Notes under the pieces: model-generated | Database searches by the model: none | What the model was told of the DNA's origin: nothing | What the model saw: only the letters and a program-made list of their open reading frames with translations | NCBI GenBank assembly: GCA_004297985.1 | Contig: SCRA01000004.1 | Location: 52,087 to 116,086, forward strand | DNA: 64,000 nucleotides | Source of the DNA: a bacterium | GTDB taxonomy: Bacteria; Vulcanimicrobiota; Vulcanimicrobiia; Vulcanimicrobiales; SCRA01 | Reading direction: 5' to 3' | Translations under genes and position numbers: made by a program | Part shown: positions 35,299 to 44,192 of the stretch, piece after piece | Numbering within the stretch: the stretch's first letter is position 1 | Layout of the letters: each line of letters begins with the position of its first letter

Positions 35299-35931
35299 GT
35301 GGCTGTCTTCGTGATCCTGGCCGTGGCGCTTATCGCCTCGGCCGTCGGCGTGATTTCGGCGAAGAATCCGGTGCATAGCGTGGTGGCTCTGCTCACCAAC
35401 TTCGCCGCGCTTGCCGTCCTCTACCTGACGCTTTCCGGAGAGTTCCTGGCGATGATCCAGATGATCGTCTACTCCGGCGCGATCCTGATCCTCTTCGTGT
35501 TCGTCATCGCCTTGCTCGGTGCCGGTACGAGCGTCGGCGACCTGGGCCCGAACCGTTTGGCCAAGGTGATGACGCCTGCGGTGATCGTCGGTGCGCTCGC
35601 ATTGGTCGTCCTGGGCTACGCCCTGCTCCACGCCCAGAATCCCTCGGGCGGCGGCATGCTGGGGGCAGCGACGATCCTACCCGGCTCGCAGAGCCAGATC
35701 GCCGCGGTGACCATTATGCCGGGGGCCGATGGCGCCTTCGGCAGCATCGCCGACTTCGGCCGCGCACTCTTCACGACGTATCTGTTACCGTTCGAGTTAA
35801 CGGCCTTCGTACTCCTTATCGCCGTGATCGGTGTGGTGGTGCTGGCAGGCGGGGGTGCGCCGGAGCGGCGCAAGGCCGCCATCCGCGAGCCGATCGCCAA
35901 GCCCAAGCGCCGCATGGAGCCCACGCGATGA
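35299..35931 (+). CDS. nuoJ: NADH-quinone oxidoreductase subunit J
   Basis: A 210-aa membrane subunit with five helices. GTG 35299 is chosen: it lies 1 nt after the nuoI stop and about 8 nt after an AAGGGGGG site. ISAKNPVHSVVALLTNFAAL and the pi-bulge helix region MIVYSGAILILFVFVI are family signatures. A loop of about 50 residues rich in Gly/Ser/Ala lies between helices 4 and 5. The Arg/Lys-rich C-terminus is cytoplasmic. It overlaps nuoK by ATGA. Confidence 0.9.
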   Translation: MAVFVILAVALIASAVGVISAKNPVHSVVALLTNFAALAVLYLTLSGEFLAMIQMIVYSGAILILFVFVIALLGAGTSVGDLGPNRLAKVMTPAVIVGALALVVLGYALLHAQNPSGGGMLGAATILPGSQSQIAAVTIMPGADGAFGSIADFGRALFTTYLLPFELTAFVLLIAVIGVVVLAGGGAPERRKAAIREPIAKPKRRMEPTR

Positions 35932-36248
35932 TTCCGGTGCAGATGTCCGTCGATCCCAACCTCTATGCCATGCTCTCCGCCGTGATGTTCTTCATCGGCG
36001 TGCTGGGCGTCGTGCTGCGGCGTAATCCGCTGATCACGCTGATGTCGATCGAGCTGATGTGGAATGCCGCGAATCTCTCGTTCATGGCGTACAGCCGTGC
36101 TTGGCTGAACAACGCCGGGCACATATTCACGTTTCTGGTCATCACCGTCGCAGCCGCCGAAGCGGCGATCGGGCTGGCCATCGTCGTCATACTCTTCCGT
36201 CCACACCCGCAGAGTAACGTGGACGACGTCATGTTGTTGAAGGGGTAG
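35928..36248 (+). CDS. nuoK: NADH-quinone oxidoreductase subunit K
   Basis: A 106-aa membrane subunit with three helices. GVVLRRNPLITLMSIELMWN holds the conserved Glu of helix 2, and TVAAAEAAIGLAIVV the second conserved Glu in helix 3; both are part of the proton path. Length and spacing are typical. Confidence 0.92.
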   Translation: MIPVQMSVDPNLYAMLSAVMFFIGVLGVVLRRNPLITLMSIELMWNAANLSFMAYSRAWLNNAGHIFTFLVITVAAAEAAIGLAIVVILFRPHPQSNVDDVMLLKG

Positions 36249-36255
36249 CCGCATC

Positions 36256-38145
36256 GTGGAGTCGAGCGTCAATTCCTGGCCGCTGATCGTCTGGCTGCTC
36301 CCCATCGCGGGGGCAGTTGCGATCTGGGCCTTCGGGCCGCAGCTCCGGCGCTTGGCGGGGCCGCTGGCGACCGCGGTGCTGGGCGCCGCGTTCGCCGGCA
36401 CACTTGCGCTGTGGCCTGCCGTGGCCGCGCAGCCGGGCGGCGTTCACGTCACCATGTTCAGCTGGGCGCCGGGGATCACGGTGGGTCTGCTGGTCGATCG
36501 CCTAGCCTTCATCTGGTTGACGATCATCACGGGCGTGGGCTTCCTGATCCATCTCTACTCGATGGGTTACATGGAAGGCGACCGCGTCGAGGCGCGGTTC
36601 TTCGCGTACCTGAATTTCTTCATCTTTGCCATGCTCACGCTGGTCTTGGCGGACAATTTCATCTTCCTTCTGGTGGGCTGGGGTCTGGTCGGACTCGCCT
36701 CGTTCTGGCTGATCGGCTTCTGGACGGAGCGGGCGACAGCCGTCGAGGCGGCGCGTAAGGCGTTCGTGATGAACGTCGTGGGCGATATCGGGATCATGCT
36801 CGCGATCTTCGCGCTCTATGCAACGTTCGGTTCGCTCTCGTATGCCGACGTCTTCGCGAAGGCGGCCCACGGGCCCGGAGCGATCATGACGCTCATCGCG
36901 CTGGGCCTGCTTGCCGGCGCCTGCGCGAAGTCGGCACAGGTCCCGCTGCATACCTGGCTCCCCGATGCTATGGAGGGTCCGACCCCCGTCTCCGCCCTCA
37001 TCCACGCCGCCACCATGGTCACCGCCGGCGTCTACCTCGTGGCGCGCTGCTGGCCGATCTTCCAGCATGCACCTGGTGCAATGGAGACCGTCGGCGTGGT
37101 CGGTGCGATTACTGCGCTGGGCGGCGCCGTACTGGGCGTGGTGCAGTGGGACATCAAGCGGGTTCTGGCCTACTCCACGATGTCGCAGATCGGCTACATG
37201 ATCATGGGCGTAGGCGTAGGTGCCTATAGCGCGGGCGTGCTCCACTTCTACACGCACGCGTTCTTCAAAGCGTGTCTCTTCCTGGCGTCGGGCATCGTCA
37301 TCCACAACTTGGCCGGCGAACAGGACATGCGCAAGATGGGAGGCCTGGCCGCGCGTATGCCGGTGGCCTTCTGGAGCATGCTCGCGGCAACGTGTGCCAT
37401 CATCGGCGTGCCGCTCTTCAGCGGTTGGGTTTCCAAGGATGCCGTGGTCTACCAGACGCTGGCGCATGGCCACCCCGTGCTCTGGGCCATGGGCGTGCTA
37501 GCAGCCGCCGTTACGGCCTACTACATGTCGCGCATGATGTGGGTCACCTTCGCCGGCACGTTCCGCGGCGATGAGGATGCTGCGCACGGCCACGGTCACG
37601 TCCCCGCCTGGGTGATGGGGCTTCCGGTGGCGGTGCTGGGCGCCGGCTCGGTGGTCATCGGCTGGCTCAACTGGCCGCACGAGGGTTTCGCGGAGTTTCT
37701 CGCGCCGATCTTCGGCGGCACCGACGTGGCGCCGGCGGCGTGGGGCGGCGAGTTTCTCTCCACGCAGATTCCGCTGTTCATCGCGCTGATCGTTGGCGCG
37801 GGGATCGCTTATCTCCAGTACGGCACGGCCGGCGCGCTAAGCGGCGCCCCCGAACGCCTGGAGCGTGAGGCGGACGGTCAGCCCGCGTTCCTGGTCAATC
37901 TCTACTATTGGAACGAGCTGCTCGACGCGCTGTTCGTGACACCGGCGCGGGCGCTTGCCGCGCTGTGCGCACGCGTCGTCGATCCCAAGCTTATCGACGC
38001 CGTACTCGTGCGCGACGTAGCGCTGGATACCGGGATCTTCGGGCTGCTTGTTCGCCGCTGGCAGAGCGGTCTCGTTCGCACCTACGCCTTGACGCTGCTC
38101 TGCGGGGCCGGAGCGATCATCGTGTACTTCGCGGTAGTGAGGTAG
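36256..38145 (+). CDS. nuoL: NADH-quinone oxidoreductase subunit L (proton pump)
   Basis: A 629-aa antiporter-like membrane subunit with about 15-16 helices. GWGLVGLASFWLIGFW, the key HTWLPDAMEGPTPVSALIHA, KRVLAYSTMSQIGYMI and FKACLFLASG are family signatures carrying the Lys/Glu/His residues of the proton channel. The C-terminal part after about residue 490 corresponds to the lateral helix HL. The start is GTG 36256 about 10 nt after AAGGGG. Confidence 0.94.
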   Translation: MESSVNSWPLIVWLLPIAGAVAIWAFGPQLRRLAGPLATAVLGAAFAGTLALWPAVAAQPGGVHVTMFSWAPGITVGLLVDRLAFIWLTIITGVGFLIHLYSMGYMEGDRVEARFFAYLNFFIFAMLTLVLADNFIFLLVGWGLVGLASFWLIGFWTERATAVEAARKAFVMNVVGDIGIMLAIFALYATFGSLSYADVFAKAAHGPGAIMTLIALGLLAGACAKSAQVPLHTWLPDAMEGPTPVSALIHAATMVTAGVYLVARCWPIFQHAPGAMETVGVVGAITALGGAVLGVVQWDIKRVLAYSTMSQIGYMIMGVGVGAYSAGVLHFYTHAFFKACLFLASGIVIHNLAGEQDMRKMGGLAARMPVAFWSMLAATCAIIGVPLFSGWVSKDAVVYQTLAHGHPVLWAMGVLAAAVTAYYMSRMMWVTFAGTFRGDEDAAHGHGHVPAWVMGLPVAVLGAGSVVIGWLNWPHEGFAEFLAPIFGGTDVAPAAWGGEFLSTQIPLFIALIVGAGIAYLQYGTAGALSGAPERLEREADGQPAFLVNLYYWNELLDALFVTPARALAALCARVVDPKLIDAVLVRDVALDTGIFGLLVRRWQSGLVRTYALTLLCGAGAIIVYFAVVR

Positions 38146-38147
38146 AA

Positions 38148-39611
38148 GTGCCGTATTCGTTGTTCTGGGTGGTGCTGCTGCCCATCGTTCTTGGCTTCGT
38201 GGCCTATGCTCTCCCCAAGGCGGGCGACGGCATCGCACGCGGCTTCGGCGTGGTGGTCAGCCTCTTCGAGTTGCTGCTGGTGGCCTTGCAGTACGGCAGT
38301 GTGGGCCATCAGGAGAGCCTCCCGTGGTTTACCTCGCCGTGGACCGCGGCGTTCCATTTCGGCTCCTCGCAGATCTCGCTCTTATTCTGCGCGCTGCTGG
38401 CGGTGATCACGCTCGCCGCCGCCATCGCAACCCAAATGCCGCGCACGCGCGATTTCGTGGCCCAGTTGCTGCTGCTCGAAGGCACGATGATGGGCCTCTT
38501 CCTAGCCCGCGACCTGCTCGTCTTCGCTCTCTTCTGGGATGCCATGCTCGTACCGGTCTTCATCATGCTGGTGAACTGGGGCGAAGGAACGGCCGCCGCC
38601 TGGCGCTTCCTGATCTATAACGGTGCCGCCGGCCTAGGCTTGCTGCTGGCCACCGCCGCCTACGGTATCCTGGCCGGGAGCACGGACGTGATCGGTGCCG
38701 CCCACGCTCCCGCGCTCGCGGCGCACGCGGCGTGGTGGATCTTCGTGGGATTCGCCTTCTCGTACGCGGTGAAGACGCCGCTCTTCCCGTTCCACACGTG
38801 GATGCCCGACACGTACACAGCCAGCCCCGCACCATTGGCCGCGGTCATCTCGTCGGTGCAGTCGAAGAGCGGCATCTACGCCTTGCTGGTGATCGGCTTC
38901 GGTCTCTTCCCGCAGGAGATGCACCGCTGGGCCCCACTGCTCTCGACCCTCGGCTTGATCGCCATGCTCTACGGCGCGTTCGTTGCGATGTGGCATAACG
39001 ACGCGAAGCGTGTGCTGGCCTACTCTTCGCTGTCGCATTTGGGGCTGCTCTTCCTGGGCATCTTCAGCTTGAGTCAATTCGCGATCATCGGCGTACTCGT
39101 CTACGCCGTCGCTCACGGCCTCTTCAACGCCATGATGTTCCTGGTGGTCGGATACATCGAGCAGCGCGAGGGGACTCGCGCCATCGGCCGCCTGGGGGGC
39201 CTGGGCATCCATAACCCCAAGCTGGGCGGTGCGATGATGATCGGTTCCATGGCCCTCTTGGGCCTTCCGGGTCTGGCCGGCTTCGCCGGCGAGCTGCTCG
39301 TGCTCATCGGCGTGTGGGGTGCAGGCCTGCACTGGTATGCGGCCATCGCACTCGTTCCCATCGTCTTGGCCGCCGTCTACATGCTGCGCGTCTTGCTCAA
39401 GGTGGTCTGGGGGACCGAGGTCCCCGACCTTCCCGTCCGTCCCGACCTCGCGTGGTGGGAGATCCTCGCGGTGGCTCCGTTGGCCGCGGCGCTCCTGCTG
39501 TTCGGGCTTTGGCCGAATCTCGCGGCTCCCGCTGCCCATGACGTGTCGACGGCTGCGGCGGCGGGCGTAGCGGTGACCGTTCCCGCAACCGTCTCGGAGG
39601 CTACACACTGA
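38148..39611 (+). CDS. nuoM: NADH-quinone oxidoreductase subunit M (proton pump)
   Basis: A 487-aa antiporter-like membrane subunit. GTG 38148 lies 3 nt after the nuoL stop and follows GAGG. The residues FWDAMLVPVFIMLVNWG (channel Glu region replaced by Asp at the DAM position), KTPLFPFHTWMPDTY, KRVLAYSSLSHLGLLFLGI are NuoM signatures. The loop after HTWMPD reads TASPAPLAAVISSVQSKSGI, less canonical than the common EAPTAGS-LLLK version. It overlaps nuoN by TGATG. Confidence 0.92.
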   Translation: MPYSLFWVVLLPIVLGFVAYALPKAGDGIARGFGVVVSLFELLLVALQYGSVGHQESLPWFTSPWTAAFHFGSSQISLLFCALLAVITLAAAIATQMPRTRDFVAQLLLLEGTMMGLFLARDLLVFALFWDAMLVPVFIMLVNWGEGTAAAWRFLIYNGAAGLGLLLATAAYGILAGSTDVIGAAHAPALAAHAAWWIFVGFAFSYAVKTPLFPFHTWMPDTYTASPAPLAAVISSVQSKSGIYALLVIGFGLFPQEMHRWAPLLSTLGLIAMLYGAFVAMWHNDAKRVLAYSSLSHLGLLFLGIFSLSQFAIIGVLVYAVAHGLFNAMMFLVVGYIEQREGTRAIGRLGGLGIHNPKLGGAMMIGSMALLGLPGLAGFAGELLVLIGVWGAGLHWYAAIALVPIVLAAVYMLRVLLKVVWGTEVPDLPVRPDLAWWEILAVAPLAAALLLFGLWPNLAAPAAHDVSTAAAAGVAVTVPATVSEATH

Positions 39612-41053
39612 TGGGCGGTTACGTCCAATTCGTCCAGATGCTCGACTACCAGGCACTGCTCCCGACGATGATCGTCGGAGGTACCGCGGTGCTCGTGCTG
39701 CTCGCCGATCTGTTGCTGCCGCGCCGTATCGCCAACGGTACCGCGATCCTGATGGGCGTACTAGCCACGATCCTTGCAGGGCTCTACGGCTACGGCTCCT
39801 ACGGCGTCCATTACCTAGCCTTCGGAGGGAGCTTCGTCCTGGATGGGCTGAGCGTGGTCTTCCAGGAGATCGTGCTGCTCTCCACGTTGGTGACGCTGCT
39901 GCTCTTCAACCGCCGCGGCGAGAGCGAGGATCGCCCCGCCTACGTGGCGCTGGTTTTGTGGTCATCTACCGGTGCGATGGTCATGTCGGGCGCCGGCAGC
40001 CTGATGACGCTCTTCTTGGGAATCGAGATTCTCTCGCTGGCCCTCTACTGCTTGTGCGCCGTGCAGCGTAACCGCGAAGGAGCCAAAGAGGCCGGCTTCA
40101 AGTACCTGGTCCTCTCCTCGACGGCCGCCGGCTTCCTGCTCTACGGCATGGCCCTGCTCTTCGGGGCCACCGGCACGGTGCGCATCGCCTCGCTGATCCA
40201 TCCCCCCGCGGGGCCGCATGGCCTGTACGCGCTGGGCATGGGCATCTTCCTGATCGGTCTCGCCTTCAAGCTGGCGCTGGTTCCCTTCCACGTGTGGGCG
40301 CCCGACGTCTACGAAGGAGCGCCGCTGCCCGTCACGGCGTTTATGTCGGTGGCCACAAAGGCCGGCGCACTGGCGGCGCTGGCTCGCGTGATCTATACGG
40401 CGATTCCGGCTTCGGAGGCCCACTGGCTGCTGCTTCCGATGTTCATCTTCGCCGCAGCTTCGATGCTGGTCGGCAATCTCGGCGCGCTGGCGCAGACCGA
40501 CATCAAACGCCTCCTTGCCTACTCGGCAGTGGCGCAAGCGGGCTATATCGTCGCAGCCTTCGCCGGCGCGACGGAGATGGGGATACGCAGCGCCGTCTAC
40601 TATCTCGCCGCTTATGCTTTCATGAACCTCGGCGCCTTCGCCGTCGCCGCGCTGCTCTCGAGCGAGCGAGAAGAGGGGACGCAGCTCGTCGCCTACGAGG
40701 GGCTCGCCGCGCGACGCCCGCTGCTGGCGGCCGCGATGACCCTCTTTATGCTCTCCCTGGCCGGGATGCCGATCACCGCGGGCTTCCTAGGGAAGATCTT
40801 CATCCTCTCCGCGACCATCCACTCAGGCTACTGGCCGTTGGGCGTGATTCTCGTCATCGGCTCGGCCGTCTCGTTCTACGTGTACTTCAAGCTGATTCGC
40901 GCGATGTACGCGCGCGTCGAGCGCTTCAGCCATCCGGTGGCCCAGCCGCCTTCGCAATTGCCATGGGTGGCTGTGGCCATCTGCGCGGTGGCGGTGATCG
41001 TTCTGACGTTCGTGCCGGTGATGCCGGGCGATGCCACCTTTTTTGTAAAATAG
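39611..41053 (+). CDS. nuoN: NADH-quinone oxidoreductase subunit N (proton pump)
   Basis: A 480-aa antiporter-like membrane subunit. FLGIEILSLALYCLCA, FKLALVPFHVWAPDVYEGAP, KRLLAYSAVAQAGYIVAAF and LAGMPITAGFLGKIFIL are NuoN signatures. It ends the 14-gene operon; the complex would oxidise NADH, reduce quinone and pump protons. No clear hairpin terminator is visible in the 14-bp gap before the convergent next gene. Confidence 0.94.
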   Translation: MGGYVQFVQMLDYQALLPTMIVGGTAVLVLLADLLLPRRIANGTAILMGVLATILAGLYGYGSYGVHYLAFGGSFVLDGLSVVFQEIVLLSTLVTLLLFNRRGESEDRPAYVALVLWSSTGAMVMSGAGSLMTLFLGIEILSLALYCLCAVQRNREGAKEAGFKYLVLSSTAAGFLLYGMALLFGATGTVRIASLIHPPAGPHGLYALGMGIFLIGLAFKLALVPFHVWAPDVYEGAPLPVTAFMSVATKAGALAALARVIYTAIPASEAHWLLLPMFIFAAASMLVGNLGALAQTDIKRLLAYSAVAQAGYIVAAFAGATEMGIRSAVYYLAAYAFMNLGAFAVAALLSSEREEGTQLVAYEGLAARRPLLAAAMTLFMLSLAGMPITAGFLGKIFILSATIHSGYWPLGVILVIGSAVSFYVYFKLIRAMYARVERFSHPVAQPPSQLPWVAVAICAVAVIVLTFVPVMPGDATFFVK

Positions 41054-41067
41054 AAGGGCTGTTGGGG

Positions 41068-41736
41068 CTAGCGTGCTGCGGTGACGCGCACGTTGTCGTG
41101 GGCGAGCTCGTCGAGCGTACGCGGCCAGTTGCTGGGGAGCTCGGCGGCGACCACGACGTCGAGCCGCCGGCGGCGTTCCACCAGCGCCGCCGCATCGTCG
41201 GCGACCATCTCGTCGAGACCGCGATAGTAGCCGGAGGTCGGCGTGGGAAGGCGTGCTCTTCCTCCCCACTCGCGCCAGAGATCGCGGAGCAGTGAGTGCT
41301 CTTGACTGGTAAGCGTCACGAGTTCGCGAAACGGGCTTGGAATGAGCGAACGCCGATCGTTCGCGGCGTCGTGCGCCGTGCGCCGCGAGACGGCCAGCGC
41401 GAGCCCGTGGAGGATCTCCGGCCAACGGCCCCCGCGGGTAGCCATCACGCAGACGACGTCATGAAGGTGGCCGGCGATCCAGAGCGCGGTGAAGCCGCTG
41501 GCACCAGCGACTCCGGATTCGTACAACGCCTCGCCGAGCGCCCACGTTTGATCGGAGGGGGGAACAATGCCGCTGTCCTGCCAGGAGAGCAGCTCGTCGA
41601 GCGTCGGCGGGGTGACGGCGAAGCGCGCGAGGGTCGCATGGGTCTTGCGCCACGCATACGGGTCGCAGCACTCCGTGAGCCACGCCTGCCAGAGCAGATC
41701 GATCGCGGGCGGTACGCCGCCCCCTCGCCGGTGCAT
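41068..41736 (-). CDS. Hypothetical protein, unknown family
   Basis: A 222-aa soluble protein with no signal peptide, starting at ATG 41736; no strong ribosome-binding site is visible. It is Trp- and Arg-rich with segments such as LLWQAWLTECCDPYAW, LDELLSWQDSGIVPPSDQTW and FTALWIAGHLHDVVCVMATR. The mostly helical composition and scattered His do not match a domain I recognise. It ends 14 bp from nuoN (convergent) and starts divergently from the ECF sigma gene, so it may share that promoter region. Confidence 0.6.
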   Translation of the reverse strand: MHRRGGGVPPAIDLLWQAWLTECCDPYAWRKTHATLARFAVTPPTLDELLSWQDSGIVPPSDQTWALGEALYESGVAGASGFTALWIAGHLHDVVCVMATRGGRWPEILHGLALAVSRRTAHDAANDRRSLIPSPFRELVTLTSQEHSLLRDLWREWGGRARLPTPTSGYYRGLDEMVADDAAALVERRRRLDVVVAAELPSNWPRTLDELAHDNVRVTAAR

Positions 41737-41863
41737 CGGAGGCGATATTCGTGATCTCACGCACACCTGACCCTGCGGCGAAGCGCACCTACGCCGTGAG
41801 ACTTTCGCCCCAATGGAGACGGGCCAACTGTAACGGATTCGTGCGGAGGGGTGTTTCTCGGGT

Positions 41864-42454
41864 ATGCAACGGTCGAGCGAGGTGAGCAGGAGCGAGAGCA
41901 GGCTGTTGGCTGCGCTGTCCACGGATCTCGACGGCGCGTTCGAGGCGCTGGTGAGCGGCTATCAGGATCGCCTCTTCGGCTGCGCGTTCCGCCTCTTGGG
42001 CGATGCCGGGGCTGCCGAGGAGGCGGCGCAAGACGCCTTCGTGCGCGCATATCGCGCCCTCGCGCGCTACGCACCCGAGCGCGTACGTGCGTTGGCCCTG
42101 CGTCCCTGGCTCTACCGTATCTTGCTGAACGTCGTGCGCAACCGCGTTCGCGGTAAGCACCTGGTTTGCACGCCGCTGGTGCGTGCCGACGGTACGCCCC
42201 TCGAGCTTGCCGACCAGCCATCGGAGCGTCCCGAGGAGATCGTCGAGCGCGCCGACGCGGCGTGCTCGCTGGCCGCCGCCGTCGCTGCACTTCCAGATCG
42301 CTTGCGCACTCCGCTGACGCTGCGGCACATCGACGGCCTGCCGTACGCCGAGATCGCCGAGATTCTGCAGCAACCGGTGGGAACCGTCAAAGTCTACGTG
42401 CACCGCGGCGTGGGCAAGCTGCGCGAGGTGCTGAGCTCCGTGGAGGCGTCGTGA
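41864..42454 (+). CDS. ECF-type RNA polymerase sigma factor
   Basis: A 196-aa sigma-70 family factor of the extracytoplasmic-function size class. Region 2 (about residues 25-95) contains VSGYQDRLFGCAFRLLGD, AEEAAQDAFVRAYRAL and WLYRILLNVVRNRVR; region 4 (about 130-185) contains LPDRLRTPLTLRHIDGLPYA and QQPVGTVKVYVHRGVGKLR. The next gene overlaps no base but starts 2 nt after, where an anti-sigma gene is usually found; here that gene encodes an alkyl-transferase. GGAGG lies 13 nt before ATG 41864, so the start may be slightly downstream. Confidence 0.88.
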   Translation: MQRSSEVSRSESRLLAALSTDLDGAFEALVSGYQDRLFGCAFRLLGDAGAAEEAAQDAFVRAYRALARYAPERVRALALRPWLYRILLNVVRNRVRGKHLVCTPLVRADGTPLELADQPSERPEEIVERADAACSLAAAVAALPDRLRTPLTLRHIDGLPYAEIAEILQQPVGTVKVYVHRGVGKLREVLSSVEAS

Positions 42455-42455
42455 G

Positions 42456-43235
42456 ATGGAGGATGCGATCGTGTCGGAGTTGAGGAGTCTGCGCGTTCGA
42501 AGAGCGCCCGCGACGCTTCTTCCCCGCGTACTCGAGCGAGTTGGCTTGGCGGACGGTTACTGGCGGCAGGAGAGCCCGGTCGGCCCGCTCTTCGTAGCCT
42601 TTAACGCGCTGGGCATCTGCGCCGTCGCGCGCGATCTGCGCGGCGCGGCCGCCTTCGAGCGCGAGTACCATGCGCGCTTCAACCGCCGGATCTGCGCCGG
42701 CGGGCCTCCGCGCGGTGCGGTAGAGGCGGTGACGCGCCGTCTGGCGGGGGATCGTCGCGCGCGGCTGCACTTCGATCTGCGCGGCTGCAGCGAGTTCGAG
42801 CGTGCGGTCCTGGAGAAGACGATGGAGATTCCGCGCGGTGAGGTGCGCCCCTACGGCTGGGTGGCCCGCGAGATCGGTCGCCCCAAGGCGGTGCGTGCCG
42901 TGGGCACGGCACTGGGCGGGAATCCCGTTCCGCTGCTCATCCCGTGTCACCGCGTGGTGCGCGCCGACGGCGCCATCGGCGAGTACGCCTTGGGCGACGC
43001 AGCCAAACGTGAGCTCCTGCAGGGCGAGGGCGTCGACGTCGCGCGATTGGAGCGTTTCGCGCGCGGCGGATCGCGCTTCGTGGGCAGCGATACGACGCAC
43101 ATCTACTGCCTGCCCACCTGCGGCAGCGCACGGCGCATAGCCGCCCCGCACCGCGTCGAGTTTCCCAGTGCGCGTGCCGCCGCCGGCGCGGGGTATCGAC
43201 CGTGCAAGCGCTGCCGTCCGGCGTTTGCGTCATGA
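42456..43235 (+). CDS. Methylated-DNA--protein-cysteine methyltransferase with C-terminal Ada zinc domain
   Basis: A 259-aa DNA repair protein. Residues 1-35 (LRSLRVRRAPATLLPRVLER) resemble the short N-terminal helix found in proteins that follow ECF sigma genes. Residues ~37-190 form the MGMT domain: RGEVRPYGWVAREIGRP and LIPCHRVVR, with acceptor Cys164. Residues ~205-259 are an Ada-type zinc domain with Cys218, Cys222, Cys250 and Cys253 (YCLPTC and PCKRC), normally at the N-terminus of Ada. It would repair O6-alkylguanine and perhaps sense methylphosphotriesters. It is cotranscribed with the sigma factor and an oxygenase. Confidence 0.85.
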   Translation: MEDAIVSELRSLRVRRAPATLLPRVLERVGLADGYWRQESPVGPLFVAFNALGICAVARDLRGAAAFEREYHARFNRRICAGGPPRGAVEAVTRRLAGDRRARLHFDLRGCSEFERAVLEKTMEIPRGEVRPYGWVAREIGRPKAVRAVGTALGGNPVPLLIPCHRVVRADGAIGEYALGDAAKRELLQGEGVDVARLERFARGGSRFVGSDTTHIYCLPTCGSARRIAAPHRVEFPSARAAAGAGYRPCKRCRPAFAS

Positions 43236-43951
43236 GCGGCGTTCCACCGCTGGCGCAACGCGTCGAAGCCTTGCCGTGGGAGCAATTGGAGCGCGATCTC
43301 TGGTTGTTCGGTGCGGCCAAGACGCCACCGCTGCTGACGCCGCAGGAGTGCGAGGAGGTGCGCTCGCTCTACCGCGAAGAGGAGCGCTTCCGAAAAACCG
43401 TGGTGATGGCGCGTCACAACTTCGGCGAGGGCGAGTATCGCTATTTTGCCTATCCGCTGCCGCCCCTCGTCCAAGCGCTGCGCGAGACGCTGTATGGACA
43501 TCTGGCGCCGGTCGCGAGCGCTTGGGCGCAAGCCTTACGGGAGAATACCGCGTATCCGGCGACGCTGGAGGGGTTCCTCGCGCGTTGCCGGAGTGCCGGA
43601 CAGCATCTCCCCACGCCGCTGCTGCTGACCTACGGGGCCGGCGGCTGGAATGCGCTCCATCAAGACCTCTACGGCGACATCGCCTTCCCGCTGCAGGTTA
43701 CCTGCTTCCTCAGTCGCCCGGACACGGAGTACCAGGGCGGCGAGTTTCTGCTGGTCGAGCAGCGTCCCCGCGCGCAATCGCGCGGGGAGGCGTTCGTCAC
43801 CGCGCAGGGCGAGCTCGTGATCTTCGCCACGCGCTATCGCCCGCTGCGCGGTGTTCGAGGGTACCTACGTGCTGCACTGCGCCACGGTGTGGGACGCGTG
43901 CGCAGCGGTGCACGCTGGACGCTCGGCATCGTCTTTCACGACGCGCGCTAG
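43232..43951 (+). CDS. 2OG-Fe(II) oxygenase, alkylation-repair associated
   Basis: A 239-aa non-heme iron dioxygenase. ATG 43232 overlaps the Ada/MGMT stop by ATGA. The metal triad is His143 and Asp145 in NALHQDLYGD and probably His218 in RAALRHGVGR, with Arg228 for 2-oxoglutarate; TCFLSRPDTEYQGGEFLLVE lies between and fits the double-stranded beta-helix. Proteins of this shape often sit beside Ada-type genes, so oxidative removal of alkyl lesions or a related repair is inferred. It may act on DNA, RNA or protein. Confidence 0.75.
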   Translation: MSGVPPLAQRVEALPWEQLERDLWLFGAAKTPPLLTPQECEEVRSLYREEERFRKTVVMARHNFGEGEYRYFAYPLPPLVQALRETLYGHLAPVASAWAQALRENTAYPATLEGFLARCRSAGQHLPTPLLLTYGAGGWNALHQDLYGDIAFPLQVTCFLSRPDTEYQGGEFLLVEQRPRAQSRGEAFVTAQGELVIFATRYRPLRGVRGYLRAALRHGVGRVRSGARWTLGIVFHDAR

Positions 43952-44086
43952 GACAAAGTTCCCGTACCATACACGGCGGCGTTCCCACTCGGCGCTCTCC
44001 GCGCCGTCGACGCTGTCGCAGCCCCAGCGCCAGCCTGCGTACGCCAGCATGATAAGCGCTCCCAAGATCCCTGTTGCCTCTACCAT
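43865..44086 (-). CDS. Possible small membrane protein, divergent from LysR
   Basis: A 73-codon frame starting at ATG 44086 after a GGGGG tract. Residues 5-22 (TGILGALIMLAYAGWRWG) form one transmembrane helix, followed by an acidic and then basic soluble tail. A good -10 box, TACAAT, lies at 44118-44123 on this strand, about 32 nt before the start. It overlaps the last 87 bp of the oxygenase gene in antisense, which counts against it, and its last ~25 residues could be shadow coding. A position opposite a LysR gene supports a real, regulated gene. Confidence 0.4.
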   Translation of the reverse strand: MVEATGILGALIMLAYAGWRWGCDSVDGAESAEWERRRVWYGNFVLARVVKDDAERPACTAAHASHTVAQCST

Positions 44087-44117
44087 CGTAGCCCCCTGTA
44101 CCACTCTCGTTGGCGTA

Positions 44118-44123
44118 ATTGTA
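44118..44123 (-). promoter_or_regulatory. Candidate -10 box TACAAT for the small divergent gene
   Basis: TACAAT read on the minus strand matches the sigma-70 -10 consensus in five of six positions, in a DNA stretch that is more AT-rich than its surroundings. No good -35 hexamer is seen 16-18 bp upstream. It lies in the gap between the LysR gene and the small frame, where a LysR-controlled promoter would be expected. Confidence 0.4.
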
Positions 44124-44192
44124 GCGCCGTGATAGGATACGTGAGCACGATTGATTCGATGAGATGCATCGGACGATCCGATGGAGGTCAGC

